64,000 nt of DNA from positions 1 to 64,000 of the forward strand of contig QJNS01000190.1 in the NCBI GenBank assembly GCA_004154925.1. The letters are read 5' to 3'. Both the position numbers and the translations under genes were made by a program. Shown here one piece after another: positions 1-10,826 of this stretch. The notes below the pieces were generated by a model. It was not told the origin of the DNA and searched no databases. It worked only from the letters and a program-made list of their open reading frames with translations. Numbering within the stretch: position 1 is the first letter of the stretch; the number at the start of each line of letters is the position of its first letter. Source of the DNA: Monosporascus cannonballus (lineage: Eukaryota; Ascomycota; Sordariomycetes; Xylariales).

Positions 1-4
1 ATAT

Positions 5-6
<2 letters not shown>

Positions 7-46
<40 letters not shown>
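7..46. repeat. (TG)n microsatellite
   Basis: Twenty uninterrupted TG dinucleotides open the window. The short open frame through it is only the Cys-Val translation of the repeat and is not a gene. Confidence 0.97.
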
Positions 47-51
<5 letters not shown>

Positions 52-640
52 AAACGAATGCAAGCCGCCCGAAGGAGGTGCTCGGGGATCCAGTCGAATG
101 ACTATTGCCACTGGGTTCGCAAAACGCCGACCTGTCAGTTAGTATGTCGTTATTCCTATCCTCCCCTATTTGGCGGGCGAACTTGTTGATGTGATGGATT
201 TTCGTTGCGTGCGACAGATAAAATGATGGAAAGTAAACAAAAACAACGAGCCCCACCGAATCAGGGGACCGCCTTCCCCCACCTCTCCGCCCGCCAAATC
301 TTGGCGCGTTTTTAGCGTCAGCTTTACTATGCTGACGCGATAAACGGTATATATCCTTATATACACTATGATATGTGAAGTTAATGAGTTTTATCCGTGG
401 CAATTTTCTGGCCGACCAGCCCCACCAGTATGCAAGTAGGCACCGGTATTCGTCTGTTCAGAATACGAGAGTCTGCGAATGCGATAAGCGGCTATATTAC
501 AAACCCCCATCTAGATCTACACCTGTTAATCGCATTTCGTCTCTGCGGTATCTACCGAGCAGAGCCTCCGAAGTTCACACCTTCAACGCCGTACCGGATC
601 TCAACTTCAAGGCCCAATTCGAATTGACTGACATTCCAAC
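47..640. other. intergenic, probable 5' region of the ELYS-like gene
   Basis: No coding unit is convincing here: the short frames on both strands have no family resemblance and no codon bias. The stretch probably contains the promoter and 5' UTR of the gene starting at 641. A TATA-like run (TATATATCCTTATATACAC) lies at about 348-366, too far upstream to assign firmly. Confidence 0.5.
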
Positions 641-1643
641 ATGCTTGATTACACGAAATTCCATCTCGTATTCGGACCATTGAGCCCATTCCCTCTCGAC
701 AAGCCTTGGGCGCAAAGTGTCGAGTCTCATCGCCGAAACCTCGATGGAGCTCTCTTCCTCGACCGGGTGCTGGGCGCCTTGAACCTCTCGCAAGGTTAGC
801 TTGCTATATATCATGATGTACGCAAGTTAATAGCACGCTGATCCTCGAATCCGTCTAGCCGCCAAGAACTACCCCCCGAAGAACGAGAGCGCCCTCCGCC
901 AGCTACACCAGCAAGTCTGCGAAGCCAGCAACGTAGCGATGCACCACAAGCTCTCCGTACTATACTATCTGCTCCTCGACATCGACGCCCACCCTAAGGG
1001 GAGATCGCAGGCCCCCGACCGGGCCGAGGACTTCGCCACGAAGGCCGCCGTGCCCCAGAAATACTCCATCTTCATGAAGGGCCTCTGGCTGATGGACTCG
1101 GCCGAGTTCGACCTCGCCCTCGAGTACCTGACTCACCCCTCGCTCGTGCCGGACTTCGCCGACGACATCGTCGTCGCCCTGGCCCGCCACTCCACCAAGG
1201 ACGGCGACTACAGCCTCCCCCTGGCGTACTACCACACCGTGCAGCCGGTCCTCAAGACGTCGCTCGCCCAGGAGCTGCTCTTCGACGCCCTCGCCCGGGC
1301 CAGTGTCCCCGAGGCCCTGGCTTTCGCGCGCGCCCGCCCCGAGTTCGCGCACCAGCAGCTGTTCCGCCGCCTTGTGCTGATAGTTCTGGGATTCCAGGGG
1401 CAGCAGGAGGGGGAGGAGGCTGCCACTCGCGCCTTCGAGCTGGCTAGTCTCCCGCTCGACGAGGACGAGGAGCGCTGGTTCACGGAGACGCTCACCGGCG
1501 CCGATGGCAAGAGGCTGAAGGGAGCCAAGGATACCTTGTTGATGCGCCGGATCGCGCGCGGCGACGTTCCTTCGACCGGTGAGAAGGGAGACTGGGCCGT
1601 CATCCTGGAGGGGTTCAGGGCTGGGAGCGGCGGTCGTGCTTGA
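641..1643 (+). CDS. ELYS-like nuclear pore complex assembly protein
   Basis: Two exons can be joined. Exon 1 is 641-794, intron 795-858 (GTTAGC...CTAG, 64 bp) and exon 2 is 859-1643, giving 312 residues. The N-terminus (MLDYTKFHLVFGPLSPFPL) and the following helical region, including the YPPKNESALRQLH segment just after the intron, resemble the fungal ELYS-like domain. In that family the protein joins the Nup107-160 (Y) complex on the nucleoplasmic face of the pore; the length fits the short fungal forms (about 300 residues), which lack the long animal beta-propeller and AT-hook parts. Start choice: the ATG at 641 opens the conserved N-terminus, whereas the ATG at 939 would discard it. Codon use is GC-rich and there is no frame damage, so the gene is probably functional. 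The family call rests on remembered resemblance, not on a search. Confidence 0.8.
795..858 (+). other. intron of the ELYS-like gene
   Basis: The donor GTTAGC and acceptor CTAG restore one reading frame (phase 1) between the exon ending LNLSQ and the exon beginning AKNYPPK. A branch-like GCTGAT lies about 20 bases before the acceptor. The length is typical for filamentous ascomycetes. Confidence 0.85.
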
Positions 1644-3325
1644 TTGCTATGACCGGGCAGGGGCTTGGTTTGCACTTTGTGGCTTGCATAGCGTTGGCGT
1701 TGAGGTTGAACTAAAATATCGGTAATGGCAGGGCAGACACAATGCTATTAATGAGACCAGTCGTTTTACGTCGGATCAGCAAAGGATGTGTGGTTAAACA
1801 TAGTAGTATCCTTGATTCAAATCGTAGGAGCGACTTGGTTCAATCAGCAGCTCAGGGACCAGGGCTAGCATCCCGTCTTTGGAGTCCCACGAAGGAAGTG
1901 CATGGACTGAACGAGGTATCATGTTAGAATCCCCATTCAGCTGACTCTCATCCCGTATTTCATTAGGAGGTAAAGTCACATGGTGGTCTCCAGGACCAAA
2001 CTCCAGATCATTTGAACTTATGCTATGCTACATGTGATGGAATGGTGTGTTGCCTAGTGATAGAAGGGTGCGTCTTGGAGTTTTTCGGGGGGTGACCCCT
2101 TCGATATTGGCCCTCAACTGGGATTCCTTTCTTTTGAGCAATCGCAGCCAGTTTCAAGGGGATTACTCCGCTGACCGACGGATGCCGGGCCTCTATCTTC
2201 TATTGGGTTTGGTAGCTGGGTGTATAAAGACCTTCCTGCCTCAACCAATCAGTGCGAAGCACGCAATCAAAGTGTTCGAGCCCCTATTGCGGAAGCCCCT
2301 ATTACAGAAGCCTTTGGAATTTAAGGAGGACGGTTGCAATACTGATTCACCGCATACCCCAACTACAGTTTTGCTGGCTGCACGCAATACTATAACTCTT
2401 AACGCCTTTATTTTACCTATACCGATTTCTTTCAAGAAAGTTTGTGAAAATATGCGGGCTCATAACATCCCGTTATACCACATCAGGCTCTTGCCCCAAT
2501 AGCCAAGCCACTGGAAAGATGACCCCTAACAATGTAAGGAGCTTCAAACATGTTTCAATATCTTCCCTCTGTTATGATAGTTAAGTAGGCGCCAAAGCTT
2601 CACTGGCGCTGCTAGGGATCGAACTTACTGTCGCTTTTGGCTCCGCTTCTCGGCAAGTCAACTTTGGAGGGTGCTTAGATAGTTCGAAGTAATTCCGGTA
2701 AGCGGATAGGATGATGCTAATTAAGCTTTGTGTCGTGAAGTGGTTTCTTAAGAAGCTAAATGAATAAGGTTAAGTTACGGTGTTCATTGTCAACTGTACC
2801 ACAGACTTCCCGCCGCTTTGTGCATCTGTTTACCTCCATAGGTACCTAGACACTCCTATGATTGACTCTCGAACCCGGAGAAAACCTGACACTGACGGGG
2901 ATACTGACGCCGGCAGTGACGCACGGGCTCACGAGCAATGGCTTTATAGGGACCCTGGCGACAGCAGGAAGGTGGACATAGCACTTTGCGATCTGGGTAT
3001 GTACATAGTATCTCTGAGATGACAACAGTGAGCAGGTACTACCTGAATGACTACTTTTAGAACCTTCGTCCGTTGCTTAAGCTTTCGGTTTGGTCCATAC
3101 ATTTCGGAAATAGCTAACGAGCACATACCATAACAGGATAAAACCATCTATGCATCCCATTCCGCCAACCTTTTGCTTCCTTACACATTTCACCCCCCTC
3201 CCCCCCCCTCCCCCCAACACGGCATCACTTACTTCCTTAACTTCCTCGACCCCAGGAAAGATTACGATTACATCTCGTCATTTCTATACTTAGTCAACTC
3301 GTTATACCCCATCCTTCTTGTGATG
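1644..3325. other. gene-poor spacer
   Basis: Frames of 60-150 codons occur (for example 2047-2502, +) but none shows a recognisable domain, a sensible start context or a neighbouring splice partner. Local features are an imperfect direct repeat of the form CCCCTATTxCxGAAGCC at about 2280-2312, a 6-bp stem with 9-base loop (GCGCCA...TGGCGC) at about 2591-2611, and a C-rich tract at about 3186-3216. I see no supported gene. Confidence 0.5.
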
Positions 3326-3917
3326 ACGGCCACAGTTCCTCCCCCCTGGATGGGCGCAAGTGATCCAGTTGAACGGCAAAAGCTCCGCCCGGAGGAAGTT
3401 CCAATTCGTGTTGCGCAACGTATTCTGTTCAAGCATGAACTTATGGTGCAACAGCAACATGCTTTGGACCGACTACATTATATTCCGAAATACTGAGCCT
3501 ATCGAGCCTAACGACATACCCCAACCCGGCTTTTGGAAGCGCATAATAATTTCTGTTGCGTATCCCTTCCGTGAGCTTTATGCGATATGGAAGGATCTAC
3601 GCCAGCTCATGATAGCACGTCAAGCTGTCCGAGTGGCTATGCTGCAGGGCCGGGAGTACTATTTGTGCTATTGGACGGAGGTACCTACTCATCCAAAATG
3701 CGATCATGATTTCCTACGAGCGGGTGTCCAGCTCGTATCAGCAACAGCATCCGGCCTATCTAGCATTGCCCGAGGAAATGTCTCCTGGATACTCTACTCT
3801 CAAAGGACACCTGTAGGGAAACGGCCACGCACTACACGAGAAGGCACGGCTCCCGGTACTCAATGGACGCGCTTTGAACTCGGAGTCATTGCGTTCGCCC
3901 GGCACCCTGTGTTATAG
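3326..3917 (+). CDS. unrecognised ORF, possibly the last exon of a gene
   Basis: An open frame follows a possible splice acceptor (GGCCACAG at about 3331-3338) and runs to a stop at 3917; the first in-frame initiator-type codon is a GTG at 3360. The product has aromatic-rich and amphipathic stretches (GFWKRIIISVAYPFRELYA and nearby residues) and a basic C-terminal third; no domain is recognised. A different frame is open over 3173-3496, so a frameshift or an unrecognised intron could join the two. It may be a remnant of a membrane-associated fungal protein, but that is a guess. Treat it as hypothetical. Confidence 0.3.
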
Positions 3918-4161
3918 GGAGTAGGCTCCGTCCGTTCCATGTCATCGCTGCCCATCGTCAAAGTCGTTTGGAGCTACTACTACCCTCGGAATACCCGAAT
4001 TATGGGATATGACATAGGTAGCCTGACCCTTCCTGAACTTCTTACTGAAGCAATGCAATCTGTAGAGCTTCGAGGCAGAAGGTGAGGTTACCCTGCAATA
4101 CAAAAAGAGGTAACCGTCGAGGATTGTATGGAAAAGCGTGTAGGGTAGGCTCAGTTAAGAA

Positions 4162-5599
4162 TCAAGGGATTCTCAGGATGTGTCGTAAGTGACTATATCC
4201 ACTATATATAGACAACGCCGAGGAGATCCCAACACCCTTGTCGAGGCGTGTTGATGGTCGACATGGAACCCCTTGTGGTAAAACCTCCGTTGCCCCGAGA
4301 GAATTGCATTCCCAAAATACCTGGTTCTTGGTAAAGTGAACAGCACTTGGCGAGAGTGTCCGTTCTTGGGAAACCCAGCCACTCTTGTTCAAAGGGCCTT
4401 TCCACGGCAGAAGAAAGCGTTTGTCGGGAAATACCTGGAGGTGTACATCCTCTTGCGTTTTCGGTGTTCTAACTGTTGCTCGGCATGGGTCCGTACAGAG
4501 AGTTTCCTGATCGAAGACGAGTCCTTCGCGGATAAGTCCCTCTACGGCCGAAATATTGAGCGTAGAGTTGAAGTAGATCTCATCCATTTGCATAATATCC
4601 GCCGTCTTCTCGGGTCCATCATCCTGCGTTACGTATAAAGCATCAATCCAAATATAGCGGAATCCCAGACACTTGGTAACTTGGATAGTATGTCGGAACA
4701 CGGTTGCCTCCCTGCAGTTTAAAAGATGGGGAGATATATCATAATTCAAAAGAACGACGTCTTCTTGGTAAGTAAGATACCTGGCGGATTTCCCCATCTA
4801 CGACTGGGGGTGAGGTATGGAGTGTCTGAAGGTAGAGATTTTGACGAGATGATGCGGGCGTTGGGGAGCTCTTCGAGGTTTAGGACGTTGAATTCTTCCA
4901 GTCCTATCTCTTCCATTCGCCGAACACGATCGAAGCAAGTCAGCATGGGGTCCAGTAACCTCCTTGGAAGCCTGCTTGCTGCCTGGGGCTTTATGCAGTT
5001 GTCATGAGACAACGCGCACCTCTTCAACCAGGATTGTATACGGTTCAATGTCTCTAGCGGCCACGTCCTCGGAGAATCGATGACACATGTCCGTGTTCAA
5101 CCACAACCATAAGTTTTCTATTTCCCATACGTTTGAACCTTCGCTTCTCTCTCACCATCTTATATCCGTAACGAACCCACATGATGCGTTTGGCGACCTA
5201 ATGCCTCCCTTTCGCATCCAACGAGAGTAACAGTTGCGGCATCTGGGTCATGCCGAGCTCTGGAGATAGCCAACCCCAGTACTGCCTTGGAATCGAGCGA
5301 CTCCAGAAGCCGGGGAATGGAGGCACCTAGGAGCGTGCACATGTGGCATTTCGACGTAAACACGTTAGCTGCTAACTGGATTTGATACGAAATATGAAAC
5401 GGTATCATTGAGGGCTTTCCCGCCGATTTGGACGAGAGGAGGGATGCCGCATTTTTTTAAGATCGCCATACAGTTGTCGCATGTCGTGTGGGTTTGCAGG
5501 TTGTGCAGTGTGACCTAAGGAGAGGCGACACAACGGTGGCTTTTGAGCGGATGCATAGACCGTGTCCCAACATCGGAAACAGATGGTCAGACCATGCAA
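4162..5599 (-). pseudogene. decayed HET-domain (heterokaryon incompatibility) gene
   Basis: Read on the minus strand, pieces of a HET-domain protein appear in order but in different frames. A Cys-rich N-terminal piece (KCHMCTLLGAS, about 5340) is followed by the domain entry motif SWLKRCALSHDNC (about 5010-5035), then LPRRLLD, then YLTPSRRWGNPPG (about 4790), where most relatives have LSHxWG. After a one-base frame change at about 4745 come FRHTIQVTKCLGFRYIWIDA and LNISAVEG (about 4550-4690). The frame ends at 4162, well short of the 500-800 residues usual for the family. Further frame breaks lie at about 5400-5455, where there is a run of seven A. HET proteins trigger cell death after fusion of unlike hyphae, and many family members are non-functional or fast-evolving. 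The missing His of LSHxWG and several frame breaks make this a pseudogene. Confidence 0.82.
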
Positions 5600-5699
5600 G
5601 CAGTGTGACGGCTAACACGCACAAGAACGATGAGTTCGATCACCACAAGATGTTGATGCTATCTTCCTCTCTGAAAGTGAAGTTCCTGGAGTCCAGGAG
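5600..5699. other. short spacer between the HET pseudogene and the LINE remnant
   Basis: No coding or repeat signal is recognised. It may contain decayed ends of either neighbour. Confidence 0.4.
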
Positions 5700-6240
5700 G
5701 GGTAAATAACCCTCCTGTGCCACAAGCAGAGCCATGCCACCACAGCAGCAGTCAGATGAAGGCAGGACTTCCTGGCATTCAAGCGGGTTCGTGCCCGGCA
5801 GCCTCGCTTGTCCGTCCACGTGAAGGCTCCTAGGCTAGGTAGGATGAAGTGGAAGTCGGCGATTCTTGTCGTTGTGCAACGCGTACAGCGCCTCTCTGCT
5901 TTTCTTCAGGCTCTCCTGGAGGATCCGGAATTCTTTATTCATGGCGTTGACGTGTAAGCATCCTGACCTTCTCCTTCCTGTACTCCGGGTCACGATGCGA
6001 GGCCCGATGTCGCCCCTGGTAGTTCACACAGCGTAGATTGATGGCTTTGCACCGGAGATGGCCTTCCCGTCCGCACATATCGCATGCTTCCGGTCGTGTG
6101 CAGTCTCCCGCTATGTGCCCGAACTACCTGCACTTGAAGCACGCCAACCCTTGATCACACGTAGTGCGAGGGACTCAGTCCCAAACAAAGCAAGTCCAAA
6201 GATCCATGCAGCTCCATACCACGATATAGCGTACCAGATG
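5700..6240 (-). mobile_element. LINE (non-LTR retrotransposon) remnant at the ORF1/ORF2 junction
   Basis: On the minus strand, 6151 down to 5939 encodes a gag-like ORF1 tail. A CCHC knuckle (C-F-K-C-R-stop-F-G-H-I-A-G-D-C) is followed by a second Cys/His cluster (CDMCGREGH) and a third of the type CVNYxGxHRASHRD, where the Tyr stands at a normal Cys position. ORF1 ends with a stop at 5938. A start codon overlaps that stop region (about 5943) and begins MNKEFRILQESLKKSREAL, which resembles the start of fungal LINE ORF2 (endonuclease), but the frame stops after about 35 codons. The in-frame TAG and the Cys-to-Tyr change are both G-to-A or C-to-T changes, consistent with RIP. The endonuclease and reverse transcriptase are absent. 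Confidence 0.75.
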
Positions 6241-6407
6241 ACCCTATGATCAGGTTGCGCAGTTTCTAGTGTGAATTACTGTTATGGCCGCAATTTCACA
6301 ATTCCAAATATCAATTAGAAAAGGGACTCGGGAAAGGGAGCACTTAGAAATCAACCCCTCGCTTTCGCTATGGGAAGGCCACAGAAGACCAACTTCCCCA
6401 ACCCGCA

Positions 6408-6836
6408 TCACCGGAGCATGTAGTAGGCAAACAGGCCGGCAGCGCCTTCGACCGCGGCGCCAGCCACCCCGCTCCAGGGTCAGCCGTACATGCCGATGGT
6501 GCCGCCTTTGACCATGGCGTAGCCGACCGCGGCACCCAGGCCCAATGAGGTGATTCTGGCCGACCACTTCCGGATCCTTGGCATCGAGCTTCTCGGCCAC
6601 CTTCTCGGCCGCCAGGACCACCTGCCCAGTGAGGCCCACGTCCTGCATAGTCTGCGCGCCGCTCCGGCGCGTGACCCGCAGGAAGTCCGACACGTTAGGC
6701 GCGAGGTCGGTCGCCTCACAACCGCGGGGAACATCATCCGCTCGGTGCCCTCTGTGCCCACGGCTACTAGGCCGTTGCCTCCGCCCCACGGCCCCGGGGA
6801 GGACGGCATAACCCTGGACATCATGCTTGTGTCCAT
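6408..6836 (-). pseudogene. broken glycine-rich small protein gene
   Basis: Starting at the ATG of 6836, one frame gives a Gly/Met-rich N-terminus (MDTSMMSRVMPSSPG...). The plausible reading moves to a second frame at about 6718 (TDLAPNVSDFLRVTRRS, then QVVLAAEKVAEKLDAKDPEV). It returns to the first frame at about 6560 (LGLGAAVGYAMVKGGTIGMYG), meets TGA at 6480-6482, and would continue with GVAGAAVEGAAGLFAYYM to a stop at 6408. The C-terminal part has glycine-zipper-like small-residue spacing, as in short membrane-inserting segments. No family is recognised. The breaks are too close for GT-AG introns, so a pseudogene or sequencing indels are the likely explanations. It is GC-rich, unlike the transposon block. 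Confidence 0.5.
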
Positions 6837-6944
6837 CCTCCGTTCCGAGATCCACCTGTCACGTGGCAAGGTGGAACCTTCTAGATAGGGGCTGTACAGG
6901 GGTAGTAGGTGGGTGTATATATACGGCTGTTTTCCTCCCACATA

Positions 6945-8374
6945 TTGCAGGAGGCATGCGTTACTAGTCTAATCTATATACTACTTCCCTGCTACGAGAC
7001 TACTTCTTCCTAACTCTCACGCTGTTGCACCCTTTTCTCTAACAGCAGACATAACCTTAAGGATGAGAGTGTAGTCCCCTGCGATCCAAGTCGTTGGCCG
7101 GATGCACCAAGGCCTCGGTCTGAGCTGCTTGAAGGTGTACGGAGCGGCTGTTGGGCTTGGATGGTCGCGGACAACCTTGAGAGCAGAGGTCGAGGGCCTA
7201 AATAGGGAAAGGTGAACGCCGGGGCTGCTCTGAGACCCATTTGATTGTGAAAGCATGCGGCAATACCAGTCCCGTATGTTCAAGACTCCATGGGGCTTGG
7301 AGCCATAGTTTAGTCATACCCCGCGTGTGGTGGGACAGGACAGAGACCGGACGAGCTATGAACATTCTCGCATAACCGGGTGAAGTTCTGGACGGGCCAC
7401 TTTGCGCAGCAAGACGGTGGCAAAATGAGCGAGAGCCGCCGACGCAAAACCGACGTGCACCCTGATCTATTTATCGTTAGTCCGTGAGTCTTGGCGTCAC
7501 TTCCCTTCGTGTTGGAACAGTCAAGTTATAGACCCAGTTGCGAAGTGTAGCCACCGCTCTGCCTCACTTCATAAGCAGGTAAAGGCGTGAACAAGCTGGG
7601 GAGCCGTCTGTAAGCTTTCTATCAGATATCACCGGCCTTACATTTCTCACCGTCACTAGAGTTTCAGCACAGATAGTTATTCAACTTTTTGGGGTTCTGA
7701 GCTTCTCTCCCAGGCTTGTCTCCTCAGGCGCACATCGTCCGTAAGCCCGAGGCTTCAGACGGGTGTAGGCAGATCCACGTTACTTATCCAGGGCTAACGT
7801 TAAGGAAAGCTCGGGCGAGAAAAGGCTCGACCCAGGACACCGTCATCGCGACTCGACTCAGCTTTATATGTGACCCGAGTCCAGGATACCGTATTATCTG
7901 TCTAAATTCGAACACTTAGCAAATGCCAAGTCGACTATTCCCACCAGGCGGGTGTACGCTTTCCTCTCTCTGTGATTAGCTGTGCAGCCTCCGCTGGCCC
8001 CATACGAGTTACAGCCCAAAATTTTGAAGCTAATTGCGGAATCAGGAGAGACTTAAGGCGGTCCAGGCAAGGATCCCCCTGGCATTTGCCAATTTTCGAA
8101 TATGAGGGGATATTACGGTAGCTACTGGGCAAGTGGCTGTAGCTGTTAGATACGCACTGATGTCTGCCCGAATAGGTAAAGCTGGGAGAGAGTGTGGGTT
8201 CACCTATTTTGGTCTGCCGTCAAATGCGGATCCGAGCTTGGGGACGGTTTGCCTCCCTTGATTACGGCTTCGGTATGCGCTGGACTTATTCCTACTCTCT
8301 TCAGTTCACGAAACCAAGAATTTTCACCCGCCAAATCCGTAGCCCACGTCAGTTTCACAAGGTCGCCTCTTCTG
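6945..8374. other. intergenic region upstream of the P450
   Basis: Only short frames occur (for example 7017-7283, -), without domain resemblance. The 3' end must include the P450 promoter and 5' UTR, but no TATA box or operator can be assigned with confidence. Confidence 0.45.
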
Positions 8375-8398
8375 ATGCCTATAAGCACGGGCTTTAAC

Positions 8399-10349
8399 AT
8401 GCTGTCCGGGTTGTTCGGAAGCGGACAGACCGCCGTGTACATCCCCTGTCTTCTTATCGTTTCTGCAATATTGCTCTACTTGGTCTACCGTCGGGCTCTT
8501 CCTAAGCCTCTACCTGGAATCCCGTATGACGAAAGTGCAAGGACAAGTTTGTTTGGCAATTTGCCCGAGATAAGGGAGTACGTTCGGGAACATGGACGTC
8601 TCCGGCCATGGCTTGCAGGTCATTCTACAAGACACAAGTCGGCCCTTACCCAGTTCTGGTTTGGGCCCTTTGCGAGACCAACTTTGATCCTCTCAGACTT
8701 CCAGGAAACACAAGATATCCTACTCAGGCGGAACAGGGAGTTCGACCGAGCCCAGCGGAGCTGCGACTACTTTGAAGGGCCCATCGGGAACCATCATATT
8801 GCCATGCGCACATCTGATCCACGTTTCAAGGGGAACAAGGAGCTTGTCAAGGACCTAATGACGCCTGCCTTCCTCCACGAGGTGCGCATACTACTATTCC
8901 GTCGGGAACCGCATGGCTAAACTGAGCCGCAGGTATCAGCCTTGGAGATATACACCAAAGCGACGAGCCTTGTCGACTTATGGACAGTAAAAGCAAAACT
9001 TACTGCCGGCAGACCATTTAATGCTGATCGTGATATCTTCGATGCTGCAATTGACATCATCAACGCAGCTACTTTCGGACTTGACGACGACTTAAGCACG
9101 GTGAAGCATCAACTGGACTCGCTAGCCAAGATGGGCGATGCTGAGCTCCCGTTGAGTCCCGATGGGTCCGTCGAGTTTGCTCACCCTCCCGATGTCCCTG
9201 AAATTGCTGCTATTCACGAGATTGGCCTCCATATCGGCGAACAGTTCAAAGCTTTCTTCCCCAAGATTACACATCGGTACAAAATCCTTACGAAGCCATC
9301 CTTAGTCAAGGCTATTTCGATGAGGGACAAGTTGATCCACGATGAGATCGAGAAGGCATTGGCTCGTCTGCGGAGTGGCGGCCGGGTGCGGTCTGCGATG
9401 GACCACATTCTCCAACGCGAGATGAACGCCGCCAAGAAGGCTGACAGACTGCCGGTCTTCCATTCCCCTAGGATACACGATGAAGTACGTGATGGCAATA
9501 CTATCCGGTGAGCGGTGTTAATAAGCATGTAGCTTTTCGGATATATCGTCGGCGGTCACGATACCTCCGCTACAGCTCTGAAATGTGTGTCCGCCTTCCC
9601 TTCATACTTACTATAATTTCTCGCTGGGGGTTCTCAGGACCCCTCAACTCCATCCTACCATTCGCCGGGGATCGAGTTGGTTTGCTAAGACGGATTTCCG
9701 ATTAGGGATGATCAAGTGGGTTGCCGATGACCAGGGAGTCCAAAAGAAGTTACGTGCTGCCCTCCGCTCGGCATATGGCACAGCATTCGATGAAAGACGA
9801 CAGCCTTCCGTTACCGAATTGTGGAAAACCCCGGTACCGTACCTCGATGCCGTGATCGAAGAAAGCCTGCGCGTCACTGGGCCACTTCCCGTTACGCAGC
9901 GGAGGACTGTCGTGGACACCGTTATCCTCGGCCGCAACATACCCAAGGGCACCGATATCATCTTCATCGCCAACGGTCCCAGCTACCTGAGCCCCAGCAT
10001 CCCTGTCCCCGACAACGCCCGGAGCGAGTCCTCGCGGGCGAAGTACTCCCATGGCCATTGGAGTCCGGAGGACATACACCTCTTCAAGCCCGAACGGTGG
10101 CTCCGGATCGACGAAGACGGCCGTGAGGTCTTCGATCCCCAGGCCGGACCTGCGATGCCCTTTGGTCTCGGCCCGCGGGGTTGCTTCGGTAGGCGCCTTG
10201 CCTACCTGGAGATACGCATCGTCCTGGCGCTCCTCGTGTGGAACTTCGAATTCCGGAAGCTGTCGGAGGAGCTTAGCTCGCATGCCGTGGTAGACACTCT
10301 CACGTCGACTCCGAAGAAGTGCTTCGTGGCTCTGAACAAGGTGTCATAA
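8399..10349 (+). CDS. cytochrome P450 monooxygenase, four exons, apparently intact
   Basis: Exons 8399-8881, 8933-9484, 9533-9584 and 9706-10349 join without a stop to give 576 residues (584 if the in-frame ATG at 8375 is used). Signatures in order: an N-terminal membrane anchor (about residues 12-31) followed by the Pro-rich hinge LPKPLPGIPYD; the I-helix oxygen-activation motif GGHDTSA (352-358); ExxR as EESLR (415-418); the PERW segment (491-494); and the heme loop PFGLGPRGCFG with Cys522 as axial ligand. It is therefore an ER-anchored class II enzyme that needs a P450 reductase. The substrate is not predictable from sequence alone; the insertion-rich segment between ExxR and PERW (SHGHWSPEDIHLFKPERW) is common in fungal secondary-metabolism P450s. 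Composition is normal and RIP damage is absent. No biosynthetic core enzyme is nearby. Confidence 0.9.
8882..8932 (+). other. P450 intron 1
   Basis: A 51-bp phase-0 intron with donor GTGCGC and acceptor CGCAG, with a branch-like CTAAACT before the acceptor. Removing it joins ...PAFLHE to VSALEIYTK. Confidence 0.8.
9485..9532 (+). other. P450 intron 2
   Basis: A 48-bp phase-0 intron with a strong donor GTACGT and acceptor TGTAG. It brings the exon ending RIHDE next to LFGYIVGGHDT, restoring the I-helix. Confidence 0.88.
9585..9705 (+). other. P450 intron 3
   Basis: A 121-bp phase-1 intron, donor GTGTGT and acceptor ATTAG. Joining T to GG makes a Trp codon and gives TALKWMIKWVADDQG, the expected helix after the I-helix. 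The 52-bp exon before it is easy to miss. Confidence 0.85.
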
Positions 10350-10826
10350 TCAACCATTTTCACATCTGGACCTGTGCGGGCTTTGATGGTTGGCGACCGG
10401 TCACCTTACTCTAGATGTAATGCTCACGGGGTTGGTTCTACCACTTTAGCATTATTAATTGACATGCCTAGCTTCAAACACCCCCGGGACATGGATAACT
10501 ATATCTGGTATTGCCTAGGCGAGCGAATCGGCGCTGTGCTGTTACCTCCGATCCCATGCAAGTGAAGAACACTAGTCGTTGGTACTTGTTGCGTACACTC
10601 AGTACGCAACATTAACGCCGCAATTCATAATCTCCATATGCTGGCCATTCCATGCATGCGCCTCTCGACCCCGTGTTACTATTGGGGCAGAGCCTGGCCT
10701 GGTACGATATATTCATATGATAACTTCATAGTGACATATGATACATTTCGAGGGGAGTAGAGTGGGAACCTTGAAACTATCATCAACTTTGCCTCATGCA
10801 TGAGCTCGGTACAGTCTCACAAGAGC
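10350..10826. other. spacer between convergent genes
   Basis: This holds the 3' ends of the P450 (+) and the DJ-1/PfpI-like gene (-). No additional gene is seen. TTGCGTAC and GTACGCAA at about 10588-10609 form a short inverted repeat. Confidence 0.55.

Noticed and set aside
1..60. Cys-Val repeat protein frame
   Set aside because: It is only a translation of the TG microsatellite.
960..1675. long minus-strand frames over the ELYS-like gene
   Set aside because: They are shadows of GC-rich codon use in the plus-strand gene.
2047..2502. 151-codon plus-strand frame
   Set aside because: No domain, no coding bias and no splice context. An open frame of this length is expected by chance in balanced DNA.
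2590..2680. tRNA-like sequence on the minus strand (A-box-like TTGCCGAGAAGCGG and B-box-like AGTTCGATCCC)
   Set aside because: No acceptor stem or anticodon arm can be paired. At best it is a degenerate tRNA or SINE relic; too weak to annotate.
9644..10283. minus-strand and alternative plus frames over the P450
   Set aside because: They mirror the P450 exon 4, which carries ExxR, PERW and heme-loop motifs in the annotated frame.
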